64,000 nt of DNA from Temnopleurus reevesii (Eukaryota > Echinodermata > Echinoidea > Temnopleuroida > Temnopleuridae): assembly GCA_036244855.1 (NCBI GenBank), contig BQKZ01001839.1, positions 1 to 64,000 on the forward strand, given 5' to 3'. The translations under genes and the position numbers were made by a program. Under the pieces are notes generated by a model. That model searched no databases, had not been told where the DNA came from, and saw nothing but the letters and a program-made list of their open reading frames with translations. Positions 9,505 to 24,500 of the stretch are shown here, piece by piece. Position 1 is the stretch's first letter; every line of letters begins with the position of its first letter.

Positions 9505-12500
9505 GTAAGTAAACATTAATTTTCTTAATTTTGAAAGATATATATTTCATATTACTTGTATTTTAATTTTATTTATTTAATCACGGTAAAAGCCTGCTAT
9601 CAGCTAAAAGCTGCTTTTCAGCAAGGCTGTGAACAAGGTAGAACATACAAAATAGGTACATGTAGTACAAACAAAATTATAACGGAAACTTAAAAGAAGA
9701 AAAATAAATCATCTTCGCTAGACAGATAGATCTTTGATCAAATGGTGAGAGGAAGCGAGTCTCACACTGCAATTCTAAACATTAGTTGAAATTTTCTAAA
9801 TAAGAATATGTTTTTGCCTTTCTTTCATTAGTTATCCGTTCGATTCACCGTTATTTGCGATTTGTTTTTACTTTTAGAATTTTGGGAAAGAGTTTAGCCA
9901 ACATTGGGCAACACATCGTCTCCACAACTTTCGGTTGAACATGTTGAAATATGTTCAACGTATGCTGTAATTTTTCTCATGTCGGCTACCGTTTGGTTTA
10001 AAAAAAAAGTATCGCTCTTTTGCTCATGTCATTTCTTAACCTTTCGAATAATCTTTCATTCCTTTTGCGATAATTTCATGGTTGTTTTATTGTATTTTTT
10101 TCTTTCAAAATGAAAAATCATATTCACGCTATATTCACGATAAACTTATTAGAACTGAATATGGTTAGATAATACAAAGTGTATTGCATTTCTCTTTCTG
10201 TGAGGCGTAAATGAAATACTAATGTTCCCTTTAGGAGCCGAATCTTTAAGAATATTTTCAGGCATCTTCACGATAAGGTTCCCTGGATAAGGAGTTGTCA
10301 AAATATCAATAATATCATAATAATATGAATATTTAGGCTATATAGCGCCGGTATCCACCAGGCTCTGACGCTCATGGCGCTAAACAGAAACAATAATTTA
10401 CACATACACATTTGAACTGCTAATTTACACAGACATAATTGAAATACTAATTACATGAAATAATACACCAGAAGTGATAAATTACCTGATTACATAAAAC
10501 TGAACAGCATCCTTTGACAAACTTTTCTCATTCAATACATCGATGTATCGACCTTCTCGTAACAAATAGGGGAAATAAAAATATATCGATGTTTTGAGAT
10601 ATTATACCATGAACTATATCGTGAACTTTATATTGAATAACTACCTGTTCCCTTTTCGATGATGTTGCGCTTTTGTAATGACTATTGACGCGGAGAAAAC
10701 CGCTAGGCTGTTACCTCCAATTACACGAGACAACTGACCGGAGCAGTTGCGGCACAAAAGCACGCCCCTCACCGCTGAGGTGTGACACTATGCAGCTGTC
10801 TGACATGACTTTGGCAGACTCGAAAATGTTCCCCAATTTAATTTCATCAAATTCATATTTCCGGGGATATTCAACATTCGGTTAAGAATTATTAGATTGA
10901 AATTGGAGGGAGGTTCGTGCACGGGACATAGAATAGATTGAGCGGGGCAGACGATCATTGTCATTGATAGACAAACTTAAACACATGTCATTGGCAGATG
11001 TTTTTTTTTTCTGCACAAAATTTAGCAAAAATCTATCAAATCACATCATTTACAAGTGAGAAGTAACATACCATTTCTTTTTTTATAATCTGACAAAAAT
11101 AAATGTATTACATCAGGGTGAGTTTTAGATCCAATTTCAGTTGAATTAGGTGCATAATATTGCCGCGTTTGTCGTTCTGGCATTATGGTTTTACTTTAGA
11201 ACAATTGAATTATCTGTTCTATGGTAGAATATTATCACCTGTCAAACTCGTATGATTCCAATGCATTCATCAGATATGCTACATGTATATTGTGCCTCAA
11301 ATATTTGATATTGAAACAACCCAACCTCTAAAATAGTCATTAAAAGGGAGAATGTTTATGCATCAAAAGTTGATTCTTGAAGTAGGACCTTGCTGGACAA
11401 TTTGTTCGAACTTTCCTTTCATTGAAATCTAAAAAAATAAGTATATCGTTTGTTCATAACTTACATTTAGTCCTTAGTTTATGGTCATTATTTGTTTACA
11501 GGTGCAGATGTGACCGTAAATAACACCCATTTTAACATTTTATGGATGCCTCTTGCTTTCCCCGCACATGTCTCCATTTCGGACACATCGATCCTCCATT
11601 TGTCCCTCAAAATCCTCTACACGCAGTTCATTATTGGAGAGAAGTTTAGCAACAGTAAAGAGGTTGATATACATGTATAAACCCTTTTTAGCAACATTGA
11701 TCAATATAGGCCTACTAAAAAGATTGTTGGTCAAAATCTCTCCAAGTTATTGTAATTAATCTCGTGCTAGTTTGATAGGCGGGTTTACTAATATACATGG
11801 GTGTATGCAAATTTTATTGTCCTTCACAATCCGAAGGGTTTCCCGAGGATTGCCTGACATATCAACAAGTAAGGTATACACACTGGATTAAAAGTATTGT
11901 AGTCCAATCATTACCACCCAGTTTAAGATATTCTACGTACATGTAACTCTGTCCGTCGATAAGAAACTCACATTCATCTGAATATATTAGTAAATCGGCC
12001 AATTTTGTCCCAGATGGTTAAAAGAAAACAGACCTAAAATTTGACATTCTTTTAAACATTGATTTCCATAATTTAATGTAAGTGAATCAATTCCACGTGA
12101 GAGCACAAGCATGATTGATTCCTTGTTACGTTTATCTTCTACCATGATATTGTACATACTTTTTTTTGTAAATGTTCATTATACTTTGTATTATTTCTGA
12201 TGAAGTGAAAATAAATGAATTGAATTGAATTGAATACAATGTATAAAGATTTTATGACAGACTTGTACGAAGAATTTGAATCGACACTTCATTTCCACTT
12301 TAATTAACACTACTCATTCAATTAGAGGAATTCCCAACCACGACACTTGATATCTAACACTTTTCAAGAATCTGTGATTCGTCATTGACCATTTAGTGAA
12401 CGACTTGATAGGTGCTGATTTAGTTGCCTTCAACCCCTATTTGAATTTTTATTATAATATATTTAGAAACCATTTGGACATTTAATTCAAAATATGACTC

Positions 12501-15500
12501 AAGTATATATTTTAGATGTATCTATTACAACTTTATTTCATTTTTTATTGGAATATATTTAGAAACGATATTCAAGTTTGCATTCAGTCTAAAATATGAA
12601 TGAGGGAGGTATTTTTAGATTCATATTCATTGCGATTTCATTAGAGGTAAAGTTGCATGAATGTGGTGAAAGAGCGCAGGTTATCCTTGATTTCTGTTGA
12701 AGGAATGGATAGCCTGCAAAGCATTTATATAAAAAAAAATATGTAAAAGAAAAATGACATTGAAATTTGTCTGAAAAGGACTGGATGATATTCTGAGTAT
12801 AGTGTCAACGAAGAAGAATTTATACTTATTTGATTTCTAATTGTATACCATAGGAATAATATTCAAATACCATATTGAAATTATAAATTCCTGATTATAA
12901 ACTGAAGTCAATATTTGACCAGCAATTATTGTTCATACTCACAGTAAAAGTTGATATATATTTGATAGCTATCGGGCTATTAAGCATTGTTAAGTTAAAT
13001 CATATATTGGAATGCTTTATACAATTATTTAGTTTGTGAAACTATTGCAAATAAATCTGAATTACTTTAAAAATTCCAACAAGGACATTTATAGCGAGAC
13101 CGGAAATGTGTTCCAATCTTCAAAGTGAAAAAAAAAATATCATCGGATGATTGGCGGGTTAACGTCGCGAGTCATTACGATCAAATAAGTTAAGGTAAAT
13201 CAAGTGTTACCATGGAAACAATTGATTTATATTTGATCCTCATTTCACACATGATCAATCAGCAAACTTGGAACCCATTGTATTCAATAATCATGGTTGA
13301 AAATGTTTGTTTTATTTGCCTTTTCTTGTTACAAAAATACACCAACTGACAAGCGTCGAATGCCTAACAGTGATGTATTGCTCGATATGTATTGATATAG
13401 GAGTAAAAGAAAGTCATCACAAAACAATTTATTGAGACCTGCAGATAAATATCAATAATTCATTCAATCTGAAATGTTGAGAATTCATGTAATAATCCAT
13501 CATTCTTGTTTGGAAATGTTTATGACATGGATTTGAAATATAACATTAACTCAATCGAATAACAAGTATCCTCATGTTATAATGACGTTAATTGAGGTCA
13601 TTATATTGACCAATTATTATAATTGTATTGTAACTTGCATTTATTTCAAGTTATCTGACTTTTAAAGTCGCCTTTGCACACATTGTTTGCTTGCACAATC
13701 ATCTCGTGTCATCACACAACCATTTTCGGATGTTAAAGCCCATGTATAGTTTTGGTAAAGATTAAAGAAATGTGAATTCGGGGGATATTTACCATAACAT
13801 ATAGTTTCTATACACATTTCAAGTCCATAGCATATTTTTCTACGAGTGATTTCTTTTGAAAAATTTGAATGTGACCGTTAAATCGTATTTAGCGCCCTCT
13901 CTTGGTTACAACAATATTTTGCTTCTTATCGGGCATATACAAAATTATTTCCAAAATTTTATTAAAGCATGCTAAAAAGGAATACATAAAGAATAAGTTC
14001 TGAAATGTTCATCCCATTTTGTTGATGAGAAGTTGTCCTTTATCAAGAAATAAAATATTGATTTAGCGTAGGGGGTTACGACGCTAAAATATTTTGCACA
14101 CTTTAGGTTGTAACTTTTCCAAAACTTGTCAATTTTTCGCACAATTTTTTGTACAATATGTTCATGAAATCAAGTTTTATTTTAAGTAGATTTAAAGACA
14201 AAATTTAGCGATGAAAATATTCGCTTTTACCAAAACTGTACTTGGGCTTTAAGAGCATGCAGAAGACTCATAATTTCCAGGTTCCTCTCGGTACGAGGCT
14301 TTAACATTTTATTGCAGCTCAGAATATGAGGCTGTCGTAGTCTGGCTTCCCTACTCACACTTAAACTCTGCAGAGCTATCAGCGTATCCCCACTTCAGCA
14401 ATCTTAATCTTAAGGTGATCCGTCGTTCAGTGAAGGAAAGTGATATTGAAGGAAAACACAAACACACTTTAAATCACATTTATGACATGACAGCTGAAGA
14501 AATCATGTGAATCTTAAACGAAATTTTATTGCACGATTTTATAGGTTAATAAAATGTCACAACACACTAGTTAATGTCAAAAGTAGTTATCATACCATCA
14601 ACCTATTCTTAATGGAAGTAGTAGATATATAAATAGATATGTACATGTGTAGATGAATGGTTTATTAGAATATCGTCCAAGGCAGCTCAAAAGCTGAATT
14701 GCAATCACTTGACAATAATAATCATAAAAAGATAGTATTGAACAAAATAAAACTAATATGGTATAGAATTTTCATGTCACGTTATATGTTCTGAATCTTA
14801 GATGAATGTTATTATCTAAACATTCTTGCTGTCACACATGTAAAATGTGTGAGAACAAAAGTGAGGGATTAAAGCAGCTCATATATTTCCAATCTGTATG
14901 GTCATGTGCCAATACTGAAATAAAACAAATATGTCATGGCATTGTCGACTGCTTTGCAAGATTTGCCGCCTTTTGAGAATCAAGTTCATCCTGCAACCGT
15001 TTGTCAAAATCTACGTTTTTCTGTCGGCAATATATCACACCCCTTTATGTCTATTCTTGAATAGCAATCACTTATTTGTTTTGCTTTTGTCTTTATTATA
15101 CGATAAACTACGCAAGGTCGATAAGAAAATTTTGATAAAAGTCATTTCAGTTTTTCAATAGGATATATTCTAGGACTTTGGGAATGTTGTCGCGTTTGAA
15201 GTGAAATTTTTAAACAAAGTACTTAAATCCAAAAAAATCTAAAATTTTCCCAGTGAATTCAGATTTTCTGTAAAACGTTAAAATGTAGAATAAATTCGAC
15301 GGGCGCGGGATTCTAATATGCTAATCCGATTTATTGATAAATCGCTCAATGTATGGAATATGTAGTTCGGTAATTTTCAAGTAATCATTTTGAATTTCTC
15401 TTTTCTTTATCTATTTCTTTCCAACTCTCTTTTTTTCTTTAACTTGCTTTTCTATTTGACTTTACATGAGAGATTATGCACTTAATCAGAATTAATGTGA

Positions 15501-18500
15501 AACATTGCCTTTGTGATCGCCATAATTCCGAAGTCACGAACCAGGAGTGTGGGTGAAAAGCCAGCCATTATACATTCAGTCGGCTTAACTCCATTTTCCT
15601 TTTAAGTCTGCGAGACAATGCTTAGGCTCGTTCCAGTGGTATTTTTAACTCAATTCCTCGTCATAAATAAAACCTTGATTGGGAGAAAGGTGTCGAACGG
15701 TGCCCAGGGCGCGGAAAAATTAGTTCCCAAATTTGAAAAGGAAAAAGCTCGTAACATTGTCAAAGGGAAGAAAGAGAGAGAAAAAAAGCAAAAATCGTTT
15801 TTGATCTGCGCCTAGCTCTTTAAAACGGCTTCGTCGACCTCTCATAACGCTGGATAATAACTTCAAAGTGTAGCTTGGAGCAATGCAAACGATTCTTTCC
15901 TCGTAAACTCTTCTTTTGATTCGTTGAATTGATTCCCAAACACACCAAATATCGGCTATTCAAATTTGTACATCTGCGGTGAAACAAGAAGAAAAAAAAT
16001 ATGGTCAAATGAAGTGAACCCTGAAAACTGGAAAAAGGAAAGGGGGCGAATAAAAAAAAGAGCTGGGAAAGAGAGTGATAGAAAAGAAAAATATTCATGA
16101 TGTTTGTTCAAATCAATCTCGGTGTGGGGGCAAGTTTTTTTTTCCCCTCTTTATCCGCCCCTGTTTATTCCCTCGTTTGAATTTTCTCCGTGGTAAAGTG
16201 TGACACATGTTTTTGAAACGATTTTGGACAAATATTGATTTGATTAAACGAATAAATTGTGAAATGAACACCAAATGAAAGCGGATTATAAATGCTTTGT
16301 GACCCAAATGTGGTCAGAAAATCTTGTAAAGCAAGAATTCCCTTTTCCCAACACAAACTTGATCTGTTGATACATTTATATGTACTTTCTAAAACATTAT
16401 CATTTACATGGTTCTTTATCATATTGCCATTATCACCGTCTCTATTTAAAAAGTTGTAGGCCTAATCAATTTCTAGGTGTAAATGACTCACTTTTCGTCA
16501 TTTTTGTTTAAAAATTTCATCGAATTTCAAACATTTTCGTGTGTCTGAACGAATTCTTTGTTTCTATGATGCCTGCTTGCTTGGAAACTTCAATTTGTTT
16601 TATCATATTACAATTTTACAATTAGTCAACTACAGTATGGCTTGAACCAAAATATCCCAATCATTATTGTTTGAGTAAACAGAAGGTTCAATGAAAGTGT
16701 TTTATTTTTACCTCAACGCACAAACAAATCACATTAATAATTAATGTTTCGTAAAGACAATAACTATAACATTTATGAAACCTGTTGTAAAATAACAGAC
16801 TTAGATTTTTGTGGAGACTGCACAGACTATGTAATACCTTGAATATACCTAATAAAATCGACCAGAAAAGATGTTTTGGGGATCATATAGTTCTGTAAAA
16901 AGCGTCTCTGTGGAAATATGTATTTTTACTTTATTTCTTGAGGTTGAAAAACACGTCTCTACTACCTGTCGAGTTTATATCTCACCGCTGTTGTCACTTC
17001 GCTCCATCCTTGTGAGTTCAAGCTCATAATCGTAACTCACATTCCAAAATAATTGCCATTTTTAGCGTCACCCCGGTACAGACAACAAGATTGGGCATTT
17101 CCTACAACTGCTATAAAATCAGATTTTATGATCATCTCTGTTTTCCATGTTTTCATCTCGGAACGAGTTTATAACATCCCTATCATCTGCGCTTGAGGGC
17201 GGATCCAGAGGGGGTCTTAGCCCCTAAATTGGGGGCATTTTTTTAAAGCTTACCCGTCAGGCCGTCGTCGGATACCCCCTCCCTTCACCGCCTTCGGAAG
17301 TGGACACCCCATTTGTAAAAGCCGACTCACACCTTTGCGTTTTTAGCCTGCGTCGGCCTAGCGTTTTTGGAAATAAAAGCACGCTCCCTTGACGGACAGC
17401 ATACGCAGATCAGACAGTGGAATGACGTTCGACTTGCGCTCAACGAGCATACGACGAGCAGCAGTCCACCGTATGACCTGCGTCTTCGGGCGTCAAGGGA
17501 GCGTTTTTAACTTCCAAAAACGCTGGGCCGACGCAGGCTAAAAACACAAAGGTGTGAGTCAGCCTTAAGTTGAGACAACTTATTTTTATTCTCTTTTCTT
17601 TGCTTGCTAATCCATCAAAGGGCCCCATGGACCCCCTCCCCCCTTGATAAATCCTGGATCCGCCATTGTGTGATGAACACTAGTGGTATAGCCTTCATAA
17701 AAGTCGGCTGGCAGACTCCTTGGGGTCGCGAGGCATGATTTACAGGTCCGTTTACCCCTGTACTGGTATCCGAGGGGTGCAAATACGCACCTCTAACAGG
17801 AAAGGGCGCATGAAAAAGAAGATGGTTAACTGTCACCTTTGTACGTAGTACGAATATACGCAGAGATAGGTAAATGTGTGTAAGGTTGAAAGTGCACCAT
17901 GAGCAAGGGGTCATGCCCTTGACAAACATTATGTGAATATCGTCCCAATAAACAGTACAAAAACAAAAATAAAACAACATCCAAAAACGTGTGAATTCTA
18001 AATCACCTGTAGAAAATATGACGTCACTACTTGAATTATTCATGCCTGATCTGAAATTTGAAATATTGAAAGGTAAAAGGGTGAGTAGATCATTAATTCA
18101 TTAATTTTTGTCTTTTTCTTTTCCAAGAAAATATAATTCAATATAATGCAACATATCAATGGAAAAGTGAATTCGATACACATTTAAAGCATCGTTGGGT
18201 AATAATTTTACTAAAATATTTAAGGATGTCATTAAAAATAACTTCTAAAAATATAGTCTTTCAGGAAAAGCCTTTTAAAATGGAAACGGAACCAGTTACA
18301 TTGTAGGAAAATTGATATTTTATATTTTTCATTTCATGTTTCGTGTGCATTACACCATATTTCATTCATAGAAAATATAAAAAAAACACATCGTCACCGA
18401 CAATTTCAAAGTCCATGGTCTATTTGTTGCTCATATAAAATTGATTAATTTCAACCTTGAGCATTAGAAAACACGAATAATTTTGAATAAAAGTCCCGAC

Positions 18501-21500
18501 TGTCCTAGCAGTTCGAAATGCACGAGAAACAAAACTGATGACGCGATAATTTAGAACGGATATGTGACCATTGTTTATTTCATCCATCTGAACTTGAAAA
18601 ATCTCTCCATATCGAGGAAATGTCTGCTTAGCATGGTACATTTATCACGTTAGTTGACAGACGTAACGATTCCTCCGACAGAAATATGAAAAATTAAAAC
18701 AGATTGATGATCTAAATGACAGATTCTAGGAGCATGCTGTGCATAATTCTGTCATCGTGAAGTATTAAAATTGTCATTTTTCTACTTGAATTTTCTGTCC
18801 TTCAGATACGAAAAAGAAGATTTTTGTATGAAATGGCGGATGATTTTATTATTCTTTGCCAAACCTTGAATTATAGCTACTAGGTGCAATGCAAAAATGG
18901 TCCACTCATGCACTATGTGAATCTACGGAGATCAGGAGTTATAGTTTTGCCAAATTTTTAGGTATATACAATAGCGAAAAAATGAGCGAGTGATCATTTT
19001 TATGTTTGTCAGCCCCTGCGGAGACGGAGGAGGGGGGGGGGGGNNNNNNNNNNNNNNNNNNNNNNNNNNNNNNNNNNNNNNNNNNNNNNNNNNNNNNNNN
19101 NNNNNNNNNNNNNNNNNNNNNNNNNNNNNNNNNNNNNNNNNNNNNNNNNNNNNNNNNNNNNNNNNNNNNNNNNNNNNNNNNNNNNNNNNNNNNNNNNNNN
19201 NNNNNNNNNNNNNNNNNNNNNNNNNNNNNNNNNNNNNNNNNNNNNNNNNNNNNNNNNNNNNNNAAAAAAAAAAAAAAAAAAAAAAAAAAGGTTTCTTTGC
19301 TCAAAATGTTCTAAGGTAGCCTTTAATGGTAGTTTAGAACCTGTCATTGATTCTGGACAAGCACCCTTTTCCTATACAAAAAAGAACAGCGATATCTTCC
19401 GTTTCACTATTTCTCATACTTTGAAAAGCCCATTTTCCATATCCAGTCATTAATTAGCCGCAAAATCAATTTAGATGAATAGTATGATTTCCGCGATAAG
19501 AAAATGTTTGTCATTTACGGCTTCCCGAATTCCGGCGCATTCAAAAATCTGGCGGGAAAATTATTTTAATTAAAGTTTGATTATATTTTGCATGGGCAAG
19601 GATTCCGAAATTACTGGACATATTTCGCGGCAATGTTAAATACTGTATGCAATTATTTCATTTGCGATATGTATGGCCGTTTGGGAACTACAGTAATTGA
19701 TAAAGGGCTATTGTTAAAATTTGTAAATCGGTATCAATATTATCCATAAATTGTACGTGCAAGAATTTTACCGCAGCCTTGCGGTCGGTATGGATGGACA
19801 TGAATAAAAAAAAATGTGATTAGTATCAAACAACTAAGTTTCTCATCTTTGCTTGAAAATAATCATGAAGGTTGAATTATTTGGCCAAAAAATGAACAAA
19901 AGATCGAATAACACGGACGGATGATTCTTTGAGACTAATCTTGGGTATTAAATCTGTAGTTCTGCGTCGTCTCCGTGTCTTCTCTCTTGGAGGGAAATTG
20001 AATGTCTTTTGTTGAGTTACACCACACATCGCACTTGATTGGGCAAAGGTGTTATAAGGCCTCGACTGAATCTTTGATTCGCTTTAAATGTTCAGATCGT
20101 AAAAAATTAGAATATTTGTTCTGTCGTTCAGGTGTGATTTTTACGACCAAACCCACCTGGGGTCGGGTGAGTCTCTATTACGAAGCTGCAACGGCCATTG
20201 TCCAGTAACTAATTGTCCGAAACACACGCACAAGAAAAACAATATCTCGGGGTGATTTTAGGTGCGACAATCGGACTCACCTCATTAATGGGCATTGAAT
20301 GAGGCGCGATTTGGTCACGAATGGACAAGAGCGAATACAATATTGAGCACCAAACACTGTCAAACTGCATATCAAAACTTACGTTTAATATGAAATCTTG
20401 ATTCAGAATGAGTTACAAGTGTAAGAGATATCCATATCGCTCTTTTAAACATGACTTCAATGTGTCTGTCCAAGACTTGAGACCGCTGGGGGAGGGGGCG
20501 ACTGGTTTTGCCCCCCCCCCCATCCCCACGAAAAAAACAGGGGGCATCATTTCCAATATGGAGCCCCATTTTGCCAAATATGCGCCCCTTATGAATTATT
20601 GAACAGAAAAGGACGTCCCTTGTCAATTTTGCGCTCCTTTGCCTATAGAGCCCCGAAGGGTCCCCAAAATAGACGTATGGACTTATTCACAATTTTCTCA
20701 TTTTTATTACATTCTACTATGACCTCTACAACAACATGATTAAATCATAATCATAATCCTATAAAAAAATACTCTTAACATGCTTCAGTGTACCCCTTAA
20801 AGCGACTACTGTTGACAAATTTCTTCATGTAGACCCAAACTTGTGGAAGAAAAACCCAAGAAGCAGTTCACCCATGCTCTTGGTCATCTGTCAACGCAAG
20901 AGGAACAATTTCCCCCTTCAAGATTTGATATTTCCGAATCGTTCACCCTTGAAGGCAAGAGAGATGCAGGGAGAAAGGGGAGATGTAGTCAGATTGGGTA
21001 ACACGACTCTTTATCATGTTTATTGGTGATTCAGCATTGAGAATTGAAATACAAGTCAATCAAAAGAGTCACCATTAGTAGAAGGGACAAAGGATTTCGA
21101 CAAAGTAAAGAACTTCATGCAACCCTTTACAGCAGCTTCATAAACACATTCAAAAGAATATACCTTACCTATCTATTCAATGAAAAGATGCGACTTGTGT
21201 TCGATATTTCTCAGAAGAATAAGAGGGATGGTAATCTCTATTGTTTGTATATAGCTATTGTGAATGCTTGGATGAAAGTGGTTTACTTTTTTTCCAAACC
21301 ATTTTCCCCTTCTGTTCACAATTCTAGAATCATGTGAGCATTCAGCATTTAAAGTATTCGTGAAATAAACAATTCAATCGCCCTTGCATCATACCGATGC
21401 AAATATGTACATTTTGCATTTTTAACAAACAATTTCTAATTTGGAATAACGAACCTTCAGAATTATGTCACGTGCATTCGGATTAACGAACCCTTTTGTT

Positions 21501-24500
21501 ATTTTTGCAGTTTCGAGTATTATAGTTAATATGGGTGTTTCAGAATACCGAACCTTCGGAATGCGCCATCCGTCATTACCATGCATAAGAAGGGATACCT
21601 GTCACATCCTCCGTCACACAATGGCAAACATGACAATGTACCCAGGGGCCAATTGCACGGAATGGTCTTGACTAACCTCTTCATGCTAAGACTCTTAACT
21701 TTTTGTGCAATCATTTTAATAAAGACCTATGCACGTTTGTTTCTATGTTAAGAAGGTGGCACAATAATTTAAGGCGTCTTAACAAGAAAATTATTACTAA
21801 GGATCATTTCGTACAATTGGCCTCTGGTAGCCGACCCTGAAGTTGTGAGGGCTTATAGAGCCTCGATCACACATTTGTGTTAGGAGCCAACGGATATAGC
21901 TCGGCGTGAATTAAATCCTTTTTACTGTCCATATGCGCAGAAATACGCAAGGGAAAGACATGGATGCTACTTCCGTTTGCATATCTAGACCTACGTCGTC
22001 CACAATCCGAGCTAATTCAGCATTAGCTAATCACCTCTCTATGCATCTTGCGCATATGAACTTATTTTAAACGTCATAATTGCAGGTCTTACGATGGCTG
22101 TAATTTAAAGGAAAAATGTGTAACATGAATCTGTCTCACTCCCGCAATCATCTCGACCTCGTACTGTAACTCGAGATGAGATGCATTCCCAAAGGTCTTC
22201 AACTTCCCTTCCATTCTGTCGCCAGGTGATGTCGTGTCCGTGCACCCTGACATCATCAACTCGCTTTATTAGGTGCTGTCACACTACAAGATGTACCCCG
22301 AGATATCTAAACCTACTTATAACTAGTCAAGAGGTATTCTGCTTGTTAAATAGGGGTAGGCAGACATGCGAACAGACACAGCTGAAACGAAAGTGAATTA
22401 CCCGAACTGGACTAGTTTACATGGTTAAGTGTTTGACGAGGTTATATCTAGTCAAGCTAGAGATGAGATATCTTTGAATTTCCAAGCGGAAATTCTTCAG
22501 CTTCCCTTTCATTGCGTCGCCAGTCCGTGCACCCTGATATCATCAACTCGCTTTATTCGGTGGTGTCACACTATAAAGGCAAACCCCGAATTAACAAATT
22601 CGATCGTACATGGAGCGAGTCCAGTTGAGGACTGTGTTCCAATAGCACCCATCTCTTCCCAATCTCTTCGCCTGAACACACATGGAATATGCGCGATCAG
22701 AGGGGTATATGAGAATCTATGGCTTAGTGCTGTGTATTCCCTGTGCAGGGCAAGAGAATGTGCAGAGATAGGTGCTATAGGAACACAGAGTCCTCAACCT
22801 ACATCGATGTAAAACAGCGGATTACTGATCTTTTGTACAGTATAAATATATTCTAATAAATAAATAAATAAAAGATAAATACATAAATAAAAGTGGACGG
22901 CATCTTTGTGTGGCCAAGAACTCAATGGTTCAGCTTCTCAGAGTGTACAATGTATAGTAGAATCTTGTGGGTTTGTCTGTCTTCGGGTTTGTGACGGTCA
23001 GAGCTATTTGGCTTTGGTTATTAGAGTTCATAGTAACTCATTTTATATGACGTGATGCTTGATGGATGTGAGGTATGTTTGAAACCTGTTACCCCTGGCC
23101 GAGTGACAAAATGAGTCTTATTAGTCTTCTGCCACTCTAGATATTGCTCATCAATCTATTCAAATCATTATAAACCTCTCTAGATAAAAACAAGTCAGAT
23201 GATCCTTTCTCCACATTTGAGATGATTTCTTACTCGTATTCACGTACTGATGATATATCATCTCATCGAAAGGAGTTCAAAACATTTTCGAAATATCAAT
23301 AGTGTCATGGTTCAAAGCCATTACGTCATTCATTGAAGGTTTCAAACATAAAAATTGAATTGTCACATTAGCATGCTCTGATTTCGATAATAATACCGAG
23401 GAGCGTTTATATTGCGTTCCAGTTGGTTTTACGGAAAAGGATAGTCCTCTGTTGATGTCGTTATTTTCACCAAGTGTTCATTTTAATTCCATGAAGTGGC
23501 GGTAAAAAGGGAAATGTTGCACGAAATTATTGCTATAGTTATTTTTATATTGAAATGAGTTTCTCAATAGGGTGAGTATGCTTTTCAAATAGGATGCCCT
23601 TTAAATTGTTGCTATATCGGGATTTATTTGTCTTCACACAACTCTGGCCTCGAGCTACCGCCAAGAATAGCATAAGAAAGCAGAAAGACTTCATGGACTA
23701 GATTTACATGTAAATTATAAAATGAATACGAGCATTTACATATTTTGTTGCTTTTTAATGCTTTATCACCAATATTTATCCTGATGATGACCAACGAAAA
23801 GCATGAAGACAGTGACCTTTTGGTGAGTTTGATGCAGGGTTTAAATTCGTCTCTTCACCCCAGGACATCGGCATATTGGAGATTGAATTGATGGTTTCCT
23901 GCAAATGTGTGAAATCACACGACATGGGTGGAAAAGGGGAGGAGAAGAAACAGACAACAATGCTTCGAAAAGATGACGATATACAGCCCAAATTAGAGGG
24001 TAACAGGGGAACGCGTGACAGAATTAATATGAGGAACAGTGGTTTCGTTGAAAGCATATGGCGCGAAGGTGTTGGTACGGTAACACACATACAGCCAGGC
24101 AGTCAGACACCGTTACACACATACACACGCACACACACTCTATCCCACATACACACACCTTTACCTACATATACCACATACACACATACATACACATACA
24201 CACATATACACACACATACACACACACTCTCTCTCTCCCACACATACACTTATACCTACACATACAATGTACACACACAGACACACGTACATAAACACAT
24301 TGACACATACATTCACGCACAAAGACTAACCCATACTCGTACTGTGCTGTGCAATAAGCCTTTCTTTTTTGGGACGCCGGACCAGCTCATTGATCATGTT
24401 GATGGAATGAAGTACAAAATATAGAACCATAATGGAATCTATGCAATCTATACCTATATGAAAGGAGAGCAATCTAAGATAATTGAGAACCTAAATTTGC

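Noticed and set aside
17615..18043. 142-codon minus-strand frame
   Set aside because: Overlaps the end of the hAT-like MITE and shows no domain.
23876..24424. 182-codon open frame
   Set aside because: Most of it is the CA-type microsatellite translated as His-Thr-Tyr repeats; no start context or domain.
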